A stretch of 64,000 bases of DNA from assembly GCF_016598475.1 (NCBI RefSeq), contig NZ_JAEMUX010000003.1:1-64000 (forward strand). Direction: 5' to 3'. The position numbers and the translations under genes are program-made. The stretch comes from Streptomyces adelaidensis (GTDB lineage: Bacteria > Actinomycetota > Actinomycetes > Streptomycetales > Streptomycetaceae). The notes beneath the pieces are model-generated. The model searched no databases. It had not been told where the DNA came from and saw only the letters and a list, made by a program, of their open reading frames with translations. How positions within the stretch are numbered: the stretch's first letter is position 1; each line of letters opens with the position of its first letter. Below, piece by piece: positions 1 through 8,590 of the stretch.

Positions 1-23
1 CGGGGTCGGCGTCGTCGGTCGGC

Positions 24-398
24 TCACAGGCTCCACTGGCGTAGTTCCCGCGTGATGTCGTGCACGGTGGCCTCGCCGTTCTTGACCAGTCTGGCAAGTT
101 CGCGCACCTGTTCGGCGGAGGTGACGACCTTGACGCCGCTGGCCACGAGGTAGCCGTAGGCGACCGCGGAGGCGAACAGCGCGTTGGAGCGTTCAAGGGC
201 CGGCACGTGCATCAGGAGTTGGAGGAGGGCGGCGGCCCGGGCATGGGGGGTGTCGTAGACGGGGACGTCGAATATCGCGGCCTCGTGCCGGGCGACGGCC
301 GCGAGGAGGGCACCCCAGTCGGTGACCTGGGGATCTCCGGGCGTCTTCCGTTCGGCGACCATGAGGAGCCAGGCGAGGTCGATGCGGAGCTGACTCAA
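24..398 (-). CDS. Doc/Fic-family toxin-like protein
   Basis: This 124-residue protein resembles the actinobacterial toxins usually labelled Fic-family toxin component. Such proteins modify or phosphorylate a cellular target and are held inactive by a co-encoded antitoxin. The Fic core motif region is around residues 64-76 (HVPALERSNALFA). It is degenerate compared with HPFxxGNxR, since the glycine and final arginine are not in place, so catalysis cannot be assumed. The start is a TTG at 396-398, four bases after the stop of the upstream antitoxin gene, so the two are a translationally linked pair. The family call is moderately sure; activity is unknown. Confidence 0.7.
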   Translation of the reverse strand: MSQLRIDLAWLLMVAERKTPGDPQVTDWGALLAAVARHEAAIFDVPVYDTPHARAAALLQLLMHVPALERSNALFASAVAYGYLVASGVKVVTSAEQVRELARLVKNGEATVHDITRELRQWSL

Positions 399-402
399 GG
401 GA

Positions 403-642
403 TCAGTGACGTCCCTCGCGCCGGCCTTCGAATTCCGCGCCGAACTCCTCGACGAAGACCGCCTCGTACTGCTTCATGAAGTCGGCGGCGGACTCGACGA
501 AGGTGTGGCCCACCTCGCCGGTGTCCTGCCTGACCAACTCCTCGATGTACCGGTTCACACTCATCCCACGCTCCAGGGCTCGCTCCCGGGCGGCTCGGGC
601 CGTGTCCTCGTCCACCCGGACGTTCAGCTGGGTCTTGGCCAT
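403..642 (-). CDS. RHH-type antitoxin
   Basis: This is a 79-residue acidic protein. Its N terminus (TQLNVRVDEDTARAARERA) reads as a ribbon-helix-helix strand and helix, the DNA-binding part of many antitoxins, followed by an acidic C-terminal tail (roughly residues 45-79) that would bind the toxin. It starts at ATG 640-642 and lies directly upstream of the toxin gene. A repeated palindrome just before the start codon (650-671) suggests autoregulation, as is usual for such pairs. Confidence 0.7.
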   Translation of the reverse strand: MAKTQLNVRVDEDTARAARERALERGMSVNRYIEELVRQDTGEVGHTFVESAADFMKQYEAVFVEEFGAEFEGRREGRH

Positions 643-649
643 GGCTTGA

Positions 650-671
650 CGCTAGCGCCGGAGTGCTAGCG
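650..671. promoter_or_regulatory. Putative antitoxin operator (repeated GCTAGCG)
   Basis: The 8-bp palindrome CGCTAGCG (650-657) is followed at 665-671 by a second GCTAGCG, about one and a half helical turns apart. The pair sits 8 bp upstream of the antitoxin start. Spaced palindromic half-sites at this position fit ribbon-helix-helix autorepression. The binding role is inferred. Confidence 0.4.
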
Positions 672-890
672 GGGCAAGGGCGCCTCCGCCCGGCGTGACC
701 CCCACGCCGCGTGGCACCGCGCGGCCCGCCCCCAGGACAAGAAAATGGGTGCCCCTTACATCGGCATCGGATACCCGACCTGCGACGGAGGCACCCTCGA
801 ACTTCGGGGGGATTCCGGGTGTGCACTGGATCACATTAGGCTCGTCCGGGAACGCCCGGAATTCGAACTGGTTCGAGCCTGGAGGCCGTT

Positions 891-1772
891 TTGTCCACTG
901 CTGCCGCTGAGCACACCCTCGGCCGCGCGGAAGCCGACGGCATCGCCGCCCGCGCCCGGGGCCTGACGAAGGCGTACGGCTCGGGCGAGACGGCGGTGCT
1001 CGCCCTCGACTCGGTCGACGTGGACATCGCGCGCGGCCGCTTCACCGCGGTGATGGGGCCCTCGGGGTCGGGGAAGTCCACGCTGATGCACTGCCTCGCG
1101 GGGCTCGACACCGTGTCGGCCGGGCAGGTGTGGCTCGGGGACACCGAGATCACCGGGCTCAAGGACCGCGATCTGACCCGGTTGCGCCGGGACCGCGTCG
1201 GCTTCATGTTCCAGTCCTTCAACCTGATCCCCACACTGAACGCGGCCGAGAACATCACCCTGCCCATGGACATCGCGGGCAAGAAGCCCGACGAGAAGTG
1301 GCTGGCCCAGGTCATCGACACGCTGGGGCTGCGCGACCGGCTGGGGCACCGCCCGTCCCAGCTCTCCGGCGGCCAGCAGCAGCGCGTCGCCTGCGCCCGC
1401 GCGCTCGCCTCACGGCCCGAGCTGATCTTCGCGGACGAGCCGACCGGCAACCTCGACTCCCGGGCCGGCCTCGAAGTGCTGGGATTCCTGCGCGAGGCGG
1501 TCGACCAGCTGGGCCAGACGGTCGTCATGGTCACCCACGACCCGGGCGCCGCCGCCCACTCCGACCTGGTGCTCTTCCTCGCCGACGGGCGGATCGTGGA
1601 CCGCATGCAGCGCCCGACGGCCGAGGCGGTGCTGGAGCGCATGAAGCGCTTCGACACGCTCCGGTCGACCGTCGCCCCGGAGGGCTCCACCACCGACGTA
1701 TCCACCGACGGGTCCCCCGCCGTGTCCCCCGACGTATCCGCTGCCGGCCCCATCGACCTCGACAAGGACTGA
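891..1772 (+). CDS. ABC transporter ATP-binding protein (MacB/LolD type)
   Basis: This is the nucleotide-binding subunit of an exporter of the lipoprotein-release/MacB class. Visible motifs are Walker A GPSGSGKS (residues 56-63), Q-loop Gln108, the signature LSGGQQQR (158-165), Walker B with ADEPTG (about 177-186) and H-loop His216. The tail after about residue 255 is rich in Ser, Thr and Pro and looks disordered. The chosen start is TTG 891, with GGAGG eight bases upstream. The FtsX-like permease gene follows after 4 bp, so the two form one operon and one complex at the membrane. The substrate is not evident. Confidence 0.9.
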   Translation: MSTAAAEHTLGRAEADGIAARARGLTKAYGSGETAVLALDSVDVDIARGRFTAVMGPSGSGKSTLMHCLAGLDTVSAGQVWLGDTEITGLKDRDLTRLRRDRVGFMFQSFNLIPTLNAAENITLPMDIAGKKPDEKWLAQVIDTLGLRDRLGHRPSQLSGGQQQRVACARALASRPELIFADEPTGNLDSRAGLEVLGFLREAVDQLGQTVVMVTHDPGAAAHSDLVLFLADGRIVDRMQRPTAEAVLERMKRFDTLRSTVAPEGSTTDVSTDGSPAVSPDVSAAGPIDLDKD

Positions 1773-1776
1773 GACC

Positions 1777-4347
1777 GTGCTGAAGGCGACTTTGCGGAGT
1801 TTCCTCGCGCACAAGGGGCGGCTGCTGCTCTCGGCACTGGCGGTCGTCCTGTCCGTGGCGTTCGTCTCGGGCAGCCTGATCTTCTCGGACACCGTCACCC
1901 GTACCTTCGACCGGCTCTTCGCCTCCACCTCGGCCGATGTGACCGTGGGCCCGAAGGACGACGACCTGGAGGGTCAGCTGCCGACCGGGGCGGTCGAGAC
2001 CGTGCCCGCGTCGCTCGCACAGCGGGTCGCGGGGATCGACGGCGTCGAGGACACCCATGTCGACGCGGCCGTGGAGAACATCACGGTCGTCGACAGCGAG
2101 AACGAGTCGGTGGGGCCGACGACGGGCGCCCCCACCATCGCCACCAACTGGTACCTCACCGACCGCAGCCCGGTGAAGCTGACCAGCGGTCACGCGCCGG
2201 AGGGCCCCGGCCAGGCGCTGCTCGACGCGGACACCGCGAAGAACAAGGACGTGCGGATCGGCGACACCCTCTCGGTGCTCGCCCAGCCCGGCTCCTTCAA
2301 GGTGAAGGTCGTCGGCATCGCCACCTTCACCACCACCAACCCCGGTGCGGCGCTGCTCTTCCTCGACACCCCGACCGCGCAGACCGAGCTGCTCGGCGAC
2401 CCCGACGCCGCCACGACCATCTCGGTGACCGCCGCGCCGGGCGTCAGCGACGACCAGCTCAAGCAGCGGATCGCCGACGAACTCGGGCCGCGCGCGTACG
2501 ACTACCAGACCGCCGACGAACAGGCCGAGTCGGCCGCGTCCTCGCTCGGCGGGTTCCTCGACGTCATCAAGTACGTGATGCTGGGATTTGCCGGCATCGC
2601 GACGCTCGTCGGCGTCTTCCTCATCGTCAACACCTTCTCGATGCTCATCGCGCAGCGCACCCGCGAACTCGGGCTGCTGCGCGCCCTCGGCGCCGACCGG
2701 CGGCAGGTACGCCGGTCGGTCCTCACCGAGGCGGCCCTGCTCGGCCTGGTCGGCTCGACTTTCGGCCTCGCCGTGGGCATCGGCCTGGCCTACGGGCTGA
2801 TCGAACTCATGGGCGCCTTCGGGATGAACCTGAAGGCCACCGAGATGGTGATCGGCGTGGGTACCCCGATCGCGGCGTACGTCGTCGGGCTCGGCGTCAC
2901 CTTCGTGGCGGCGTACCTGCCGGCGCGGCGTGCGGCTACGGTGTCGCCGATGGCAGCGCTCTCGGACGCCGAGATCGCCGGGGTGGGACGGCCGTTGAAG
3001 GTGCGCGCGGTGGTCGGCGGCATCATCGGGGCGGCCGGTGCCGCCGCGCTCGTGGGGTGCGCGCTGGCGTCGGACACGGGCTCGGCGGCCTCGCTGCTCG
3101 GCCTCGGCGTGGTCCTCACACTCATCGCGACCGTCATCGCGGGCCCACTCCTCGTACGGCCGGTGATCCGCGTCCTCGGCGGCGCGTTCCCCGCGCTGTT
3201 CGGCTCCATCGGCCGGATGAGCCAGCGCAACGCCCTGCGCAACCCGCGCCGGACCGGGGCCACGGCGGCCGCGCTGATGGTGGGGATCGCGCTGGTCGGC
3301 GGCATGTCCGTGGCGAGCGCGTCGATGACCAAGTCGTTCGACGCCGAGATCGACAACACGCTGGGCGCCGACTTCGTCATCCAGAACCAGAACTTCATGC
3401 CGTTCCCCCGGGAGATCACCGACAAGGTCCGCGCCACGGACGGCGCCGGCCTCGTCGTACGGCAGCGGTTCACCCCGGTCGCGGTACGACTCCCGGACGG
3501 CGAGCGGATCGAGACGACCGCCGCGGCCTACGACCCCCGGCTCGACGACATCGCGAACGTCACCTACGCCGAGGGCGACAGCGCCGCGGCCCTGGCGGAC
3601 GGCGCCATCGCCATGGACGTGGGGTTCGCGCGGGACCACGGCGTGACGATCGGCAGCACGATCCCGGTGCGGTTCCCGGCCGGGAAGGACACCGAACTGA
3701 AGGTGGCCGCCCTCACCGACCAGGACACCGCCGACGGCTTCGGGGTGCGGGGTGGGCTGTACTTCGGGATGGCCACCATCGAGAAGTACGTGCCCGACGG
3801 CCAGGACTCGGCGCTGTACGTGAACACCGGCTCCGGGGTCGGCCCCGACGACCTGCGCGCGAACCTGGAGCGGACGCTGGACGCGTATCCGCAGGTGCAG
3901 GTCCGCGACCAGGCCGACTACAAGGAGCTGATCCGCAACCAGATCGCCGTACTCCTCTACCTGGTCTACGCGTTGCTCGGCCTCGCGATCGTCATCGCCG
4001 TGCTCGGCGTGGTCAACACCCTCGCCCTGTCGGTGGTCGAACGCACCCGTGAGATCGGGCTGCTGCGCGCGATCGGGCTCGGCCGGCGGCAACTGCGCCG
4101 GATGATCCGGCTGGAGTCGGTGGTGATCGCCGTGTTCGGCGCGGTCCTCGGCCTCGCACTCGGGCTGGTCTGGGGCGTGTGCGTGCAGCAGGTGCTGGCC
4201 CTGCAGGGCATGAAGGAGCTGGCGATCCCGTGGGGCACGGTCATCGCGGTGGTGGTGGGTTCGGCGGTGGTGGGTGTGGTGGCGGCGCTGCTGCCGGCGC
4301 TCCGCGCCTCCCGTATGAACGTGCTGGCGGCTATCGCGCACGAGTAA
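1777..4347 (+). CDS. FtsX-like ABC permease
   Basis: This 856-residue permease is encoded 4 bp after its ATPase from a GTG start. It has an N-terminal membrane segment (about residues 10-32), a large extracytoplasmic domain, and a first FtsX block with three membrane helices (about 260-400). A hydrophobic middle pair follows, then a second extracytoplasmic domain and a second FtsX block at the C terminus (about 725-850). The two half-repeats share the RxRELGLLRALG / RTREIGLLRAIG motif that contacts the ATPase. This is the standard architecture of large actinobacterial MacB-like permeases. The transported compound is unknown. Confidence 0.9.
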   Translation: MLKATLRSFLAHKGRLLLSALAVVLSVAFVSGSLIFSDTVTRTFDRLFASTSADVTVGPKDDDLEGQLPTGAVETVPASLAQRVAGIDGVEDTHVDAAVENITVVDSENESVGPTTGAPTIATNWYLTDRSPVKLTSGHAPEGPGQALLDADTAKNKDVRIGDTLSVLAQPGSFKVKVVGIATFTTTNPGAALLFLDTPTAQTELLGDPDAATTISVTAAPGVSDDQLKQRIADELGPRAYDYQTADEQAESAASSLGGFLDVIKYVMLGFAGIATLVGVFLIVNTFSMLIAQRTRELGLLRALGADRRQVRRSVLTEAALLGLVGSTFGLAVGIGLAYGLIELMGAFGMNLKATEMVIGVGTPIAAYVVGLGVTFVAAYLPARRAATVSPMAALSDAEIAGVGRPLKVRAVVGGIIGAAGAAALVGCALASDTGSAASLLGLGVVLTLIATVIAGPLLVRPVIRVLGGAFPALFGSIGRMSQRNALRNPRRTGATAAALMVGIALVGGMSVASASMTKSFDAEIDNTLGADFVIQNQNFMPFPREITDKVRATDGAGLVVRQRFTPVAVRLPDGERIETTAAAYDPRLDDIANVTYAEGDSAAALADGAIAMDVGFARDHGVTIGSTIPVRFPAGKDTELKVAALTDQDTADGFGVRGGLYFGMATIEKYVPDGQDSALYVNTGSGVGPDDLRANLERTLDAYPQVQVRDQADYKELIRNQIAVLLYLVYALLGLAIVIAVLGVVNTLALSVVERTREIGLLRAIGLGRRQLRRMIRLESVVIAVFGAVLGLALGLVWGVCVQQVLALQGMKELAIPWGTVIAVVVGSAVVGVVAALLPALRASRMNVLAAIAHE

Positions 4348-4364
4348 GGGTGCGGGTATGTCGT

Positions 4365-4490
4365 GGTTGCTCGCGCGGTTCCCCGCGCCCCTGAAGAACT
4401 CCGGGTGAGCCCCATGCCTTTGGGGGCGGGGGGCTGCGCGACCAGCCCCCACTCACCCGCACCGAAGAACGCACCCGAATGCGCTGGCGG
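4365..4490. repeat. Streptomyces-type intergenic repeat
   Basis: The stretch between the permease and oxidoreductase genes contains GGTTCCCCGCGCCCCTGAA and then a GGGGGC/GCCCCC hairpin segment. I recognise this combination as a repeat scattered through many Streptomyces intergenic regions. A related unit occurs five times in tandem near 57 kb. It may act as a terminator-like hairpin for the upstream operon. Confidence 0.55.
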
Positions 4491-4556
4491 CACCCGCACC
4501 CGAGTGATGTACTCGCCGATGTCCCGGCTCAAGTCCCTTTCAGGTGAGGAGAGTTC

Positions 4557-5438
4557 ATGCCGCGCCCGTTCCGCTTCGGAGTCAATCTGCTGAGTCCCAC
4601 GTCCGCCGAGGAGTGGCGCGCGAAGTGCCGCCGCGCCGAACAGCTCGGCTACGACGTGATTTTGGTCCCGGACCATCTGGGCATGCCGGCCCCCTTCCCG
4701 TCGCTCGTCGCCGCGGCCGAGGCGACGGAGCGGCCGAGGCTCGGCACGTTCGTGCTCAACGCGGGGTTCTGGAACCCGACCCTGCTGGCGCGCGACGTCG
4801 CCACCACGGACGCGCTGACCGGCGGGCGCCTGGAACTCGGGCTCGGCACCGGGTATGTGGAGGCCGAGCACGAGAAGGCCGGTCTGCCGTGGGGGTCGCC
4901 GGGCGAGCGGGTCGACCATCTCCTGTGCACCGTCGAGGAGTTGGACCGGCGCCTCGGCTCCGACGAGCACGAGCCGCGCCCAGTGCAGCGGCCCCGGGTG
5001 CCGTTGCTGATCGGCGCCAACGGCGACCGGATGCTGCGGCTCACCGCCGAGCACGCGGACATCGCGGCGTTCACCGCCGCCCGGACCCTGCCGGGCGGCA
5101 GGCTGGAACCGCTCACCGCCGAGGAACTCGACGAACGGGTCGCCCGCTACCAGGAGTTCGCCGTCGGACGCAAGGAACCCGCCGAACTCAACCTGCTGAT
5201 CCAGATCGTCGAGATCACCGGGGACCGGAGCGCCGCCATACAGCCGTGGCTCGACCGCATCCCGCACCTGAGCGAGGAACAGGTCCTCCTGCTCCCCCTG
5301 GTCCTCATGGGAACGCTGGAGGAGATCGTCGATCAGGTACTGGCGCAGCGCGAGCGGTACGGATTCTCGTATCTGACCGTCCTGGAACCGAACATGGAGA
5401 TCTTCGCCCGGGTCGTCGAGGCGCTGCGCGGCAGGTGA
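4557..5438 (+). CDS. LLM-class flavin (F420)-dependent oxidoreductase
   Basis: This 293-residue protein has the bacterial luciferase-like (LLM) TIM-barrel signature: the N-terminal FRFGVNL strand, a conserved LGTFVLNAGFWNPTLLARDVATTDALTGGR segment (about residues 60-90) and LGLGTGYVEAEHEKAGLPW after it. The pattern matches actinobacterial F420-dependent TIGR03621-like enzymes, which use reduced F420 or FMN to reduce or oxidise an unknown organic substrate in the cytoplasm. The ATG at 4557 is preceded by a strong GAGGAG. The gene stands alone, and its substrate cannot be read from the sequence. Confidence 0.85.
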   Translation: MPRPFRFGVNLLSPTSAEEWRAKCRRAEQLGYDVILVPDHLGMPAPFPSLVAAAEATERPRLGTFVLNAGFWNPTLLARDVATTDALTGGRLELGLGTGYVEAEHEKAGLPWGSPGERVDHLLCTVEELDRRLGSDEHEPRPVQRPRVPLLIGANGDRMLRLTAEHADIAAFTAARTLPGGRLEPLTAEELDERVARYQEFAVGRKEPAELNLLIQIVEITGDRSAAIQPWLDRIPHLSEEQVLLLPLVLMGTLEEIVDQVLAQRERYGFSYLTVLEPNMEIFARVVEALRGR

Positions 5439-5521
5439 CGTTCGTCGGCGGCCATGGTCCGGAGCCTGTCCGGATGCTGGAATTCCGGGTCGCCGTCCGG
5501 GCCCCGTGATGGGATCGCACC

Positions 5522-5947
5522 ATGACCGACCTGCGCATACGGGCCGCGACGCCCGACGACCTGGACGCCGTACTCGCCTTCTGGAAGGTGGCCGCAGAGG
5601 GCACGAGCATCAGTGACGACCGCGAGGGCGTCGAGCGGCTGGTGGCCCGTGATCCCGAGACGCTGATCCTGGCCGAGCAGGACGGCGAACCGGTGGGCAC
5701 GGTGATCGCCGGCTTCGACGGCTGGCGGTGCCATCTCTACCGGCTCGCCGTACACCCGGAGCGGCGGCGTCAGGGCATCGGCTCGGCGCTGCTCGCCGCC
5801 GCCGAGGAGCGGTTCGTACGGCTCGGCGGGCGGCGCGGCGACGCGATGGTGCTCGTAGGGAACGAGACGGCCCAGCATGCGTGGCGGGCCGCCGGGTACG
5901 CACCCGAGGAGAAGTGGCGGCGGTGGGTGAAGCCCCTCGGGGAGTAG
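5522..5947 (+). CDS. GNAT N-acetyltransferase
   Basis: This 141-residue single-domain GNAT enzyme would transfer acetyl from acetyl-CoA to an amine. The acetyl-CoA-binding motif A is clear in YRLAVHPERRRQGIGSALL (about residues 73-91), with RRxQGIG binding the pyrophosphate. The C-terminal NETAQHAWRAAGYAPEEKW strand-helix is typical of the family. The gene is monocistronic between the oxidoreductase and the CorC-type pair. The acceptor substrate is unknown. Confidence 0.85.
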   Translation: MTDLRIRAATPDDLDAVLAFWKVAAEGTSISDDREGVERLVARDPETLILAEQDGEPVGTVIAGFDGWRCHLYRLAVHPERRRQGIGSALLAAAEERFVRLGGRRGDAMVLVGNETAQHAWRAAGYAPEEKWRRWVKPLGE

Positions 5948-5994
5948 GAACCGGAGGCCACCGGAGCGGCAGAGACCCGCTTTGCTGATCCTTT

Positions 5995-6140
5995 ACCATG
6001 GTTGGACCAGTCAACCTCTACGGAAAGGTTGTGAGCGTCCGCCCATGGGCGAGCCTCCCAGTACCCGACCCGGTACACGTCGTACCCGGGCCGGTGTCCG
6101 ACATCGCGCGTTCCTCCCGCCCCTGCCCGATCATGGGACG
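5995..6140 (+). other. Possibly structured leader of the CorC-type operon
   Basis: About 150 bases before the first CorC-type gene hold several short inverted repeats: GGTTG/CAACC at 6000-6016, a repeat of GGTTG near 6027, and GTACC/GGTAC at 6061-6076 followed by another GTACCC. Operons for CNNM/CorC transporters are often controlled by metal-sensing leaders. I do not recognise the conserved bases of the M-box, yybP-ykoY or ydaO riboswitches here, so this is only a candidate leader. Confidence 0.2.
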
Positions 6141-6151
6141 GAGGTGACCCG

Positions 6152-7483
6152 ATGACCGAAGTGCTCCTCCTTCTGGTGGCGGTGCTGCTCTCCGTGGCCT
6201 GTGGTGCCTTCGTCGCCGCCGAGTTCTCGCTGACCACGGTCGACCGAGGCCGGCTGGAGCGGGCCGTGGAGCGCGGCGAGCGGGGCGCCGCCGGCGCCCT
6301 CAAGGCCGTACGGAATCTGACCTTCCAGCTCTCCGGCGCGCAGCTCGGCATCACCGTCACCAACCTGGTGGTCGGCATGCTCGCCGAGCCGTCCATCGCC
6401 AAGCTGATCGCGGGCCCGCTGGAGACGGCCGGCGTGCCGAGCTCCGCGTCGAGCTCCGTCGCCCTGGTGATCGGTACGGCCCTGTCGACCATCGTGCTGA
6501 TGGTCGTCGGCGAGCTGGTGCCCAAGAACTGGGCGATCTCCGCGCCGTTGCCCGTGGCGAAGAAGGTGGCGAACCCGCAGCGCTGGTTCAGCGCCGCGTT
6601 CCGGCCCTTCATCACCCACCTCAACAACACCGCCAACCGCCTCGTACGCCGCTTCGGCGTCGAGCCCGCCGAGGAGCTGGCCTCCGCGCGCGGCCCCCAG
6701 GAGCTGGCGGCCCTCGCCCGGCACTCGGCCAAGGAGGGCGCCCTGGAGGCGGACACCGCCGAGCTGTTCGTGCGGACGCTGAACCTCGCCGATCTGACCG
6801 CCGAGAACGTGATGACCCCGCGTGTCCAGGTCATCGCCCTCGAAGCCCAGGCGACCTGCGAGGACGTGGCGAACGCGACCCGCGCCACCGGTCTGTCCCG
6901 GTTCCCCGTCTACCGGGGCAGCCTCGACGCGGTAATCGGCACCGTCCACATCAAGGACTGCCTCGCCGTGCCCGCCGCGCGCCGGCCGCGCACCTCCGTG
7001 GCCGAGCTGCTGCGCGAGCCGCTCCTCGTCCCCGAGTCTCTGACCGTGGACCGGGTCCTGGACCGGCTCTCGGGCAAGCGCACGATGGCCGTCGTCATCG
7101 ACGAGTACGGCGGGACCGCCGGTGTGGTGACGCTGGAGGACATCGTGGAGGAGGTCGTCGGCGAGGTGCGGGACGAACACGACCCGCACGAGACGCCCGA
7201 CCTGGCCCCCGTCGGCACCGACGACGACGGCCGCCCGCTCTACTCGGCCGACGGCTCGGCCCGCACCGACCGGCTGGCCCGCGTCGGACTGCGCACGCCC
7301 GAGGGGCCGTACGAGACGCTCGCGGGCCTCGTCGCCGCCGAGCTGGGCCGTATTCCGGCCGTCGGCGACATCGTCGAGGTCGTCGGCTGGCGGCTCGAAG
7401 TGGTGGACGCCGCCGGGCACCGGGCCGCGCGGGTGCTGCTGCACGCGCCGGCCGTTTCCGCTGACGAGGAGGGACAGCGATGA
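6152..7483 (+). CDS. CNNM/CorC-family membrane protein with CBS and CorC_HlyC domains
   Basis: This 443-residue protein of the hemolysin/CNNM group is associated with Mg or Co efflux at the cytoplasmic membrane. Residues about 1-200 form a DUF21 membrane domain with the EFSLTTVDR and ELVPKNWAI motifs. Residues about 215-340 form a CBS pair containing VMTPRVQV, SRFPVYRG and VVIDEYGGTAGVVTLEDIVEEVVGE. Residues about 355-435 match the C-terminal CorC_HlyC domain. GGAGG precedes the ATG. The last codon overlaps the next, related gene in an ATGA, so the two are coupled and may form a heteromer. Confidence 0.9.
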   Translation: MTEVLLLLVAVLLSVACGAFVAAEFSLTTVDRGRLERAVERGERGAAGALKAVRNLTFQLSGAQLGITVTNLVVGMLAEPSIAKLIAGPLETAGVPSSASSSVALVIGTALSTIVLMVVGELVPKNWAISAPLPVAKKVANPQRWFSAAFRPFITHLNNTANRLVRRFGVEPAEELASARGPQELAALARHSAKEGALEADTAELFVRTLNLADLTAENVMTPRVQVIALEAQATCEDVANATRATGLSRFPVYRGSLDAVIGTVHIKDCLAVPAARRPRTSVAELLREPLLVPESLTVDRVLDRLSGKRTMAVVIDEYGGTAGVVTLEDIVEEVVGEVRDEHDPHETPDLAPVGTDDDGRPLYSADGSARTDRLARVGLRTPEGPYETLAGLVAAELGRIPAVGDIVEVVGWRLEVVDAAGHRAARVLLHAPAVSADEEGQR

Positions 7484-8496
7484 CCGCCGTCCAGTTGCTG
7501 ATCGGTTTCGCGACGCTGGTCGTCAACGCCTTCTTCGTGGGCGCCGAGTTCGCGTTGATCTCCGTACGCCGCAGCCAGATCGAGCCGTACGCCGAGATGG
7601 GCGACCGGCGAGCGCGCAGTGTGCTGTGGGGCTTGGAGCATGTGTCGGCCCTGATGGCGGCGGCGCAGCTCGGCATCACGCTGTGCACCCTGGTCCTCGG
7701 TGTGGTCGCGGAGCCCGCGATCGAACACCTGCTGGAGCCGGTGTTCCACGCGGTCGGTGTGCCGGAGAGCGCGGGGCACGCGGTGTCCTTCGTGATCGCC
7801 CTGGCGGTGGCCACCTATCTGCACATGCTGCTCGGCGAGATGGTGCCGAAGAACATCGCGCTCGCCGAGCCGGTGCGCAGCGCACTGCTGCTGGGCCCGC
7901 CGCTGGTGGCGCTGTCGCGGGCGCTGCGCCCGGTGATCTTCACGATCAACGCCTTCGCGAACGCGCTGCTGAAGCTGCTGCGGGTCGAGACGAAGGACGA
8001 GGTCACGGCGACCTTCTCGGACACCGAGCTCGCCCGGCTGGTCCGGGACTCCAGTGAGGCCGGGCTCATCGACGACCGCGCGCAGGAGCGGCTGCACGAC
8101 GCCCTTGAGCTGGGCCGACGCCCCGTGCGCGATGTCGTGCTCCCGCTGGAGCGCGTCGTGTACGCGGGCATGGGCGTCACCCCGGAGGAGCTGGAGCGGC
8201 TTTCGGCCGAGTCCGGGTTCTCCCGCTTCCCCGTGGTCGACGAGGGGCGCCGGATCGTGGGCTATCTCCATGTGAAGGACGCGCTCGACGCGGCCCCGCG
8301 TGACGTGCCGTTCTCCGTCCGGGACATGCGGTCCATCGCCCGCGTCCGGGAGACCACACCCCTCGACGATGTACTCACCGCGATGCGCCGCAGCCGTACG
8401 CATCTGGCGGCCGTGCAGGGCGCGGACGGCCGACTCGCCGGCATCGTGACCATGGAGGACGTGCTGCGGGAGCTCTTCGGGCAGCCGACCGTGTGA
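7480..8496 (+). CDS. CNNM/CorC-family membrane protein lacking the CorC_HlyC tail
   Basis: This 338-residue paralogue of the preceding gene is translated from an ATGA overlap. It has the DUF21 membrane region (EFALISVRRSQIEPYAEMGD at the start, EMVPKNIALAEPV later) and a CBS pair ending with GIVTMEDVLRELFG. The protein stops there, so the C-terminal domain present in its partner is absent. Paired long and short CorC-like genes of this type are common in Streptomyces. The transported ion is not established from sequence. Confidence 0.88.
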   Translation: MTAVQLLIGFATLVVNAFFVGAEFALISVRRSQIEPYAEMGDRRARSVLWGLEHVSALMAAAQLGITLCTLVLGVVAEPAIEHLLEPVFHAVGVPESAGHAVSFVIALAVATYLHMLLGEMVPKNIALAEPVRSALLLGPPLVALSRALRPVIFTINAFANALLKLLRVETKDEVTATFSDTELARLVRDSSEAGLIDDRAQERLHDALELGRRPVRDVVLPLERVVYAGMGVTPEELERLSAESGFSRFPVVDEGRRIVGYLHVKDALDAAPRDVPFSVRDMRSIARVRETTPLDDVLTAMRRSRTHLAAVQGADGRLAGIVTMEDVLRELFGQPTV

Positions 8497-8590
8497 GGCG
8501 CGGAGGTGACGGGGGGGCGGCCAGCGGGATCGGGGGTGGCGGAGGCCGACCGACCGCCGGGTATGTGAACGGGATAGCATCGCTTTTGCC

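Noticed and set aside
1531..4452. A 973-residue leftward frame antisense to the ABC permease
   Set aside because: It is a high-GC shadow of the permease gene: His/Arg/Gln-rich composition, no domains, and the sense strand has a complete FtsX protein.
5995..6140. M-box, yybP-ykoY or ydaO riboswitch before the CorC-type genes
   Set aside because: Hairpins are present but the conserved core bases of those riboswitches were not found, so no class was assigned.
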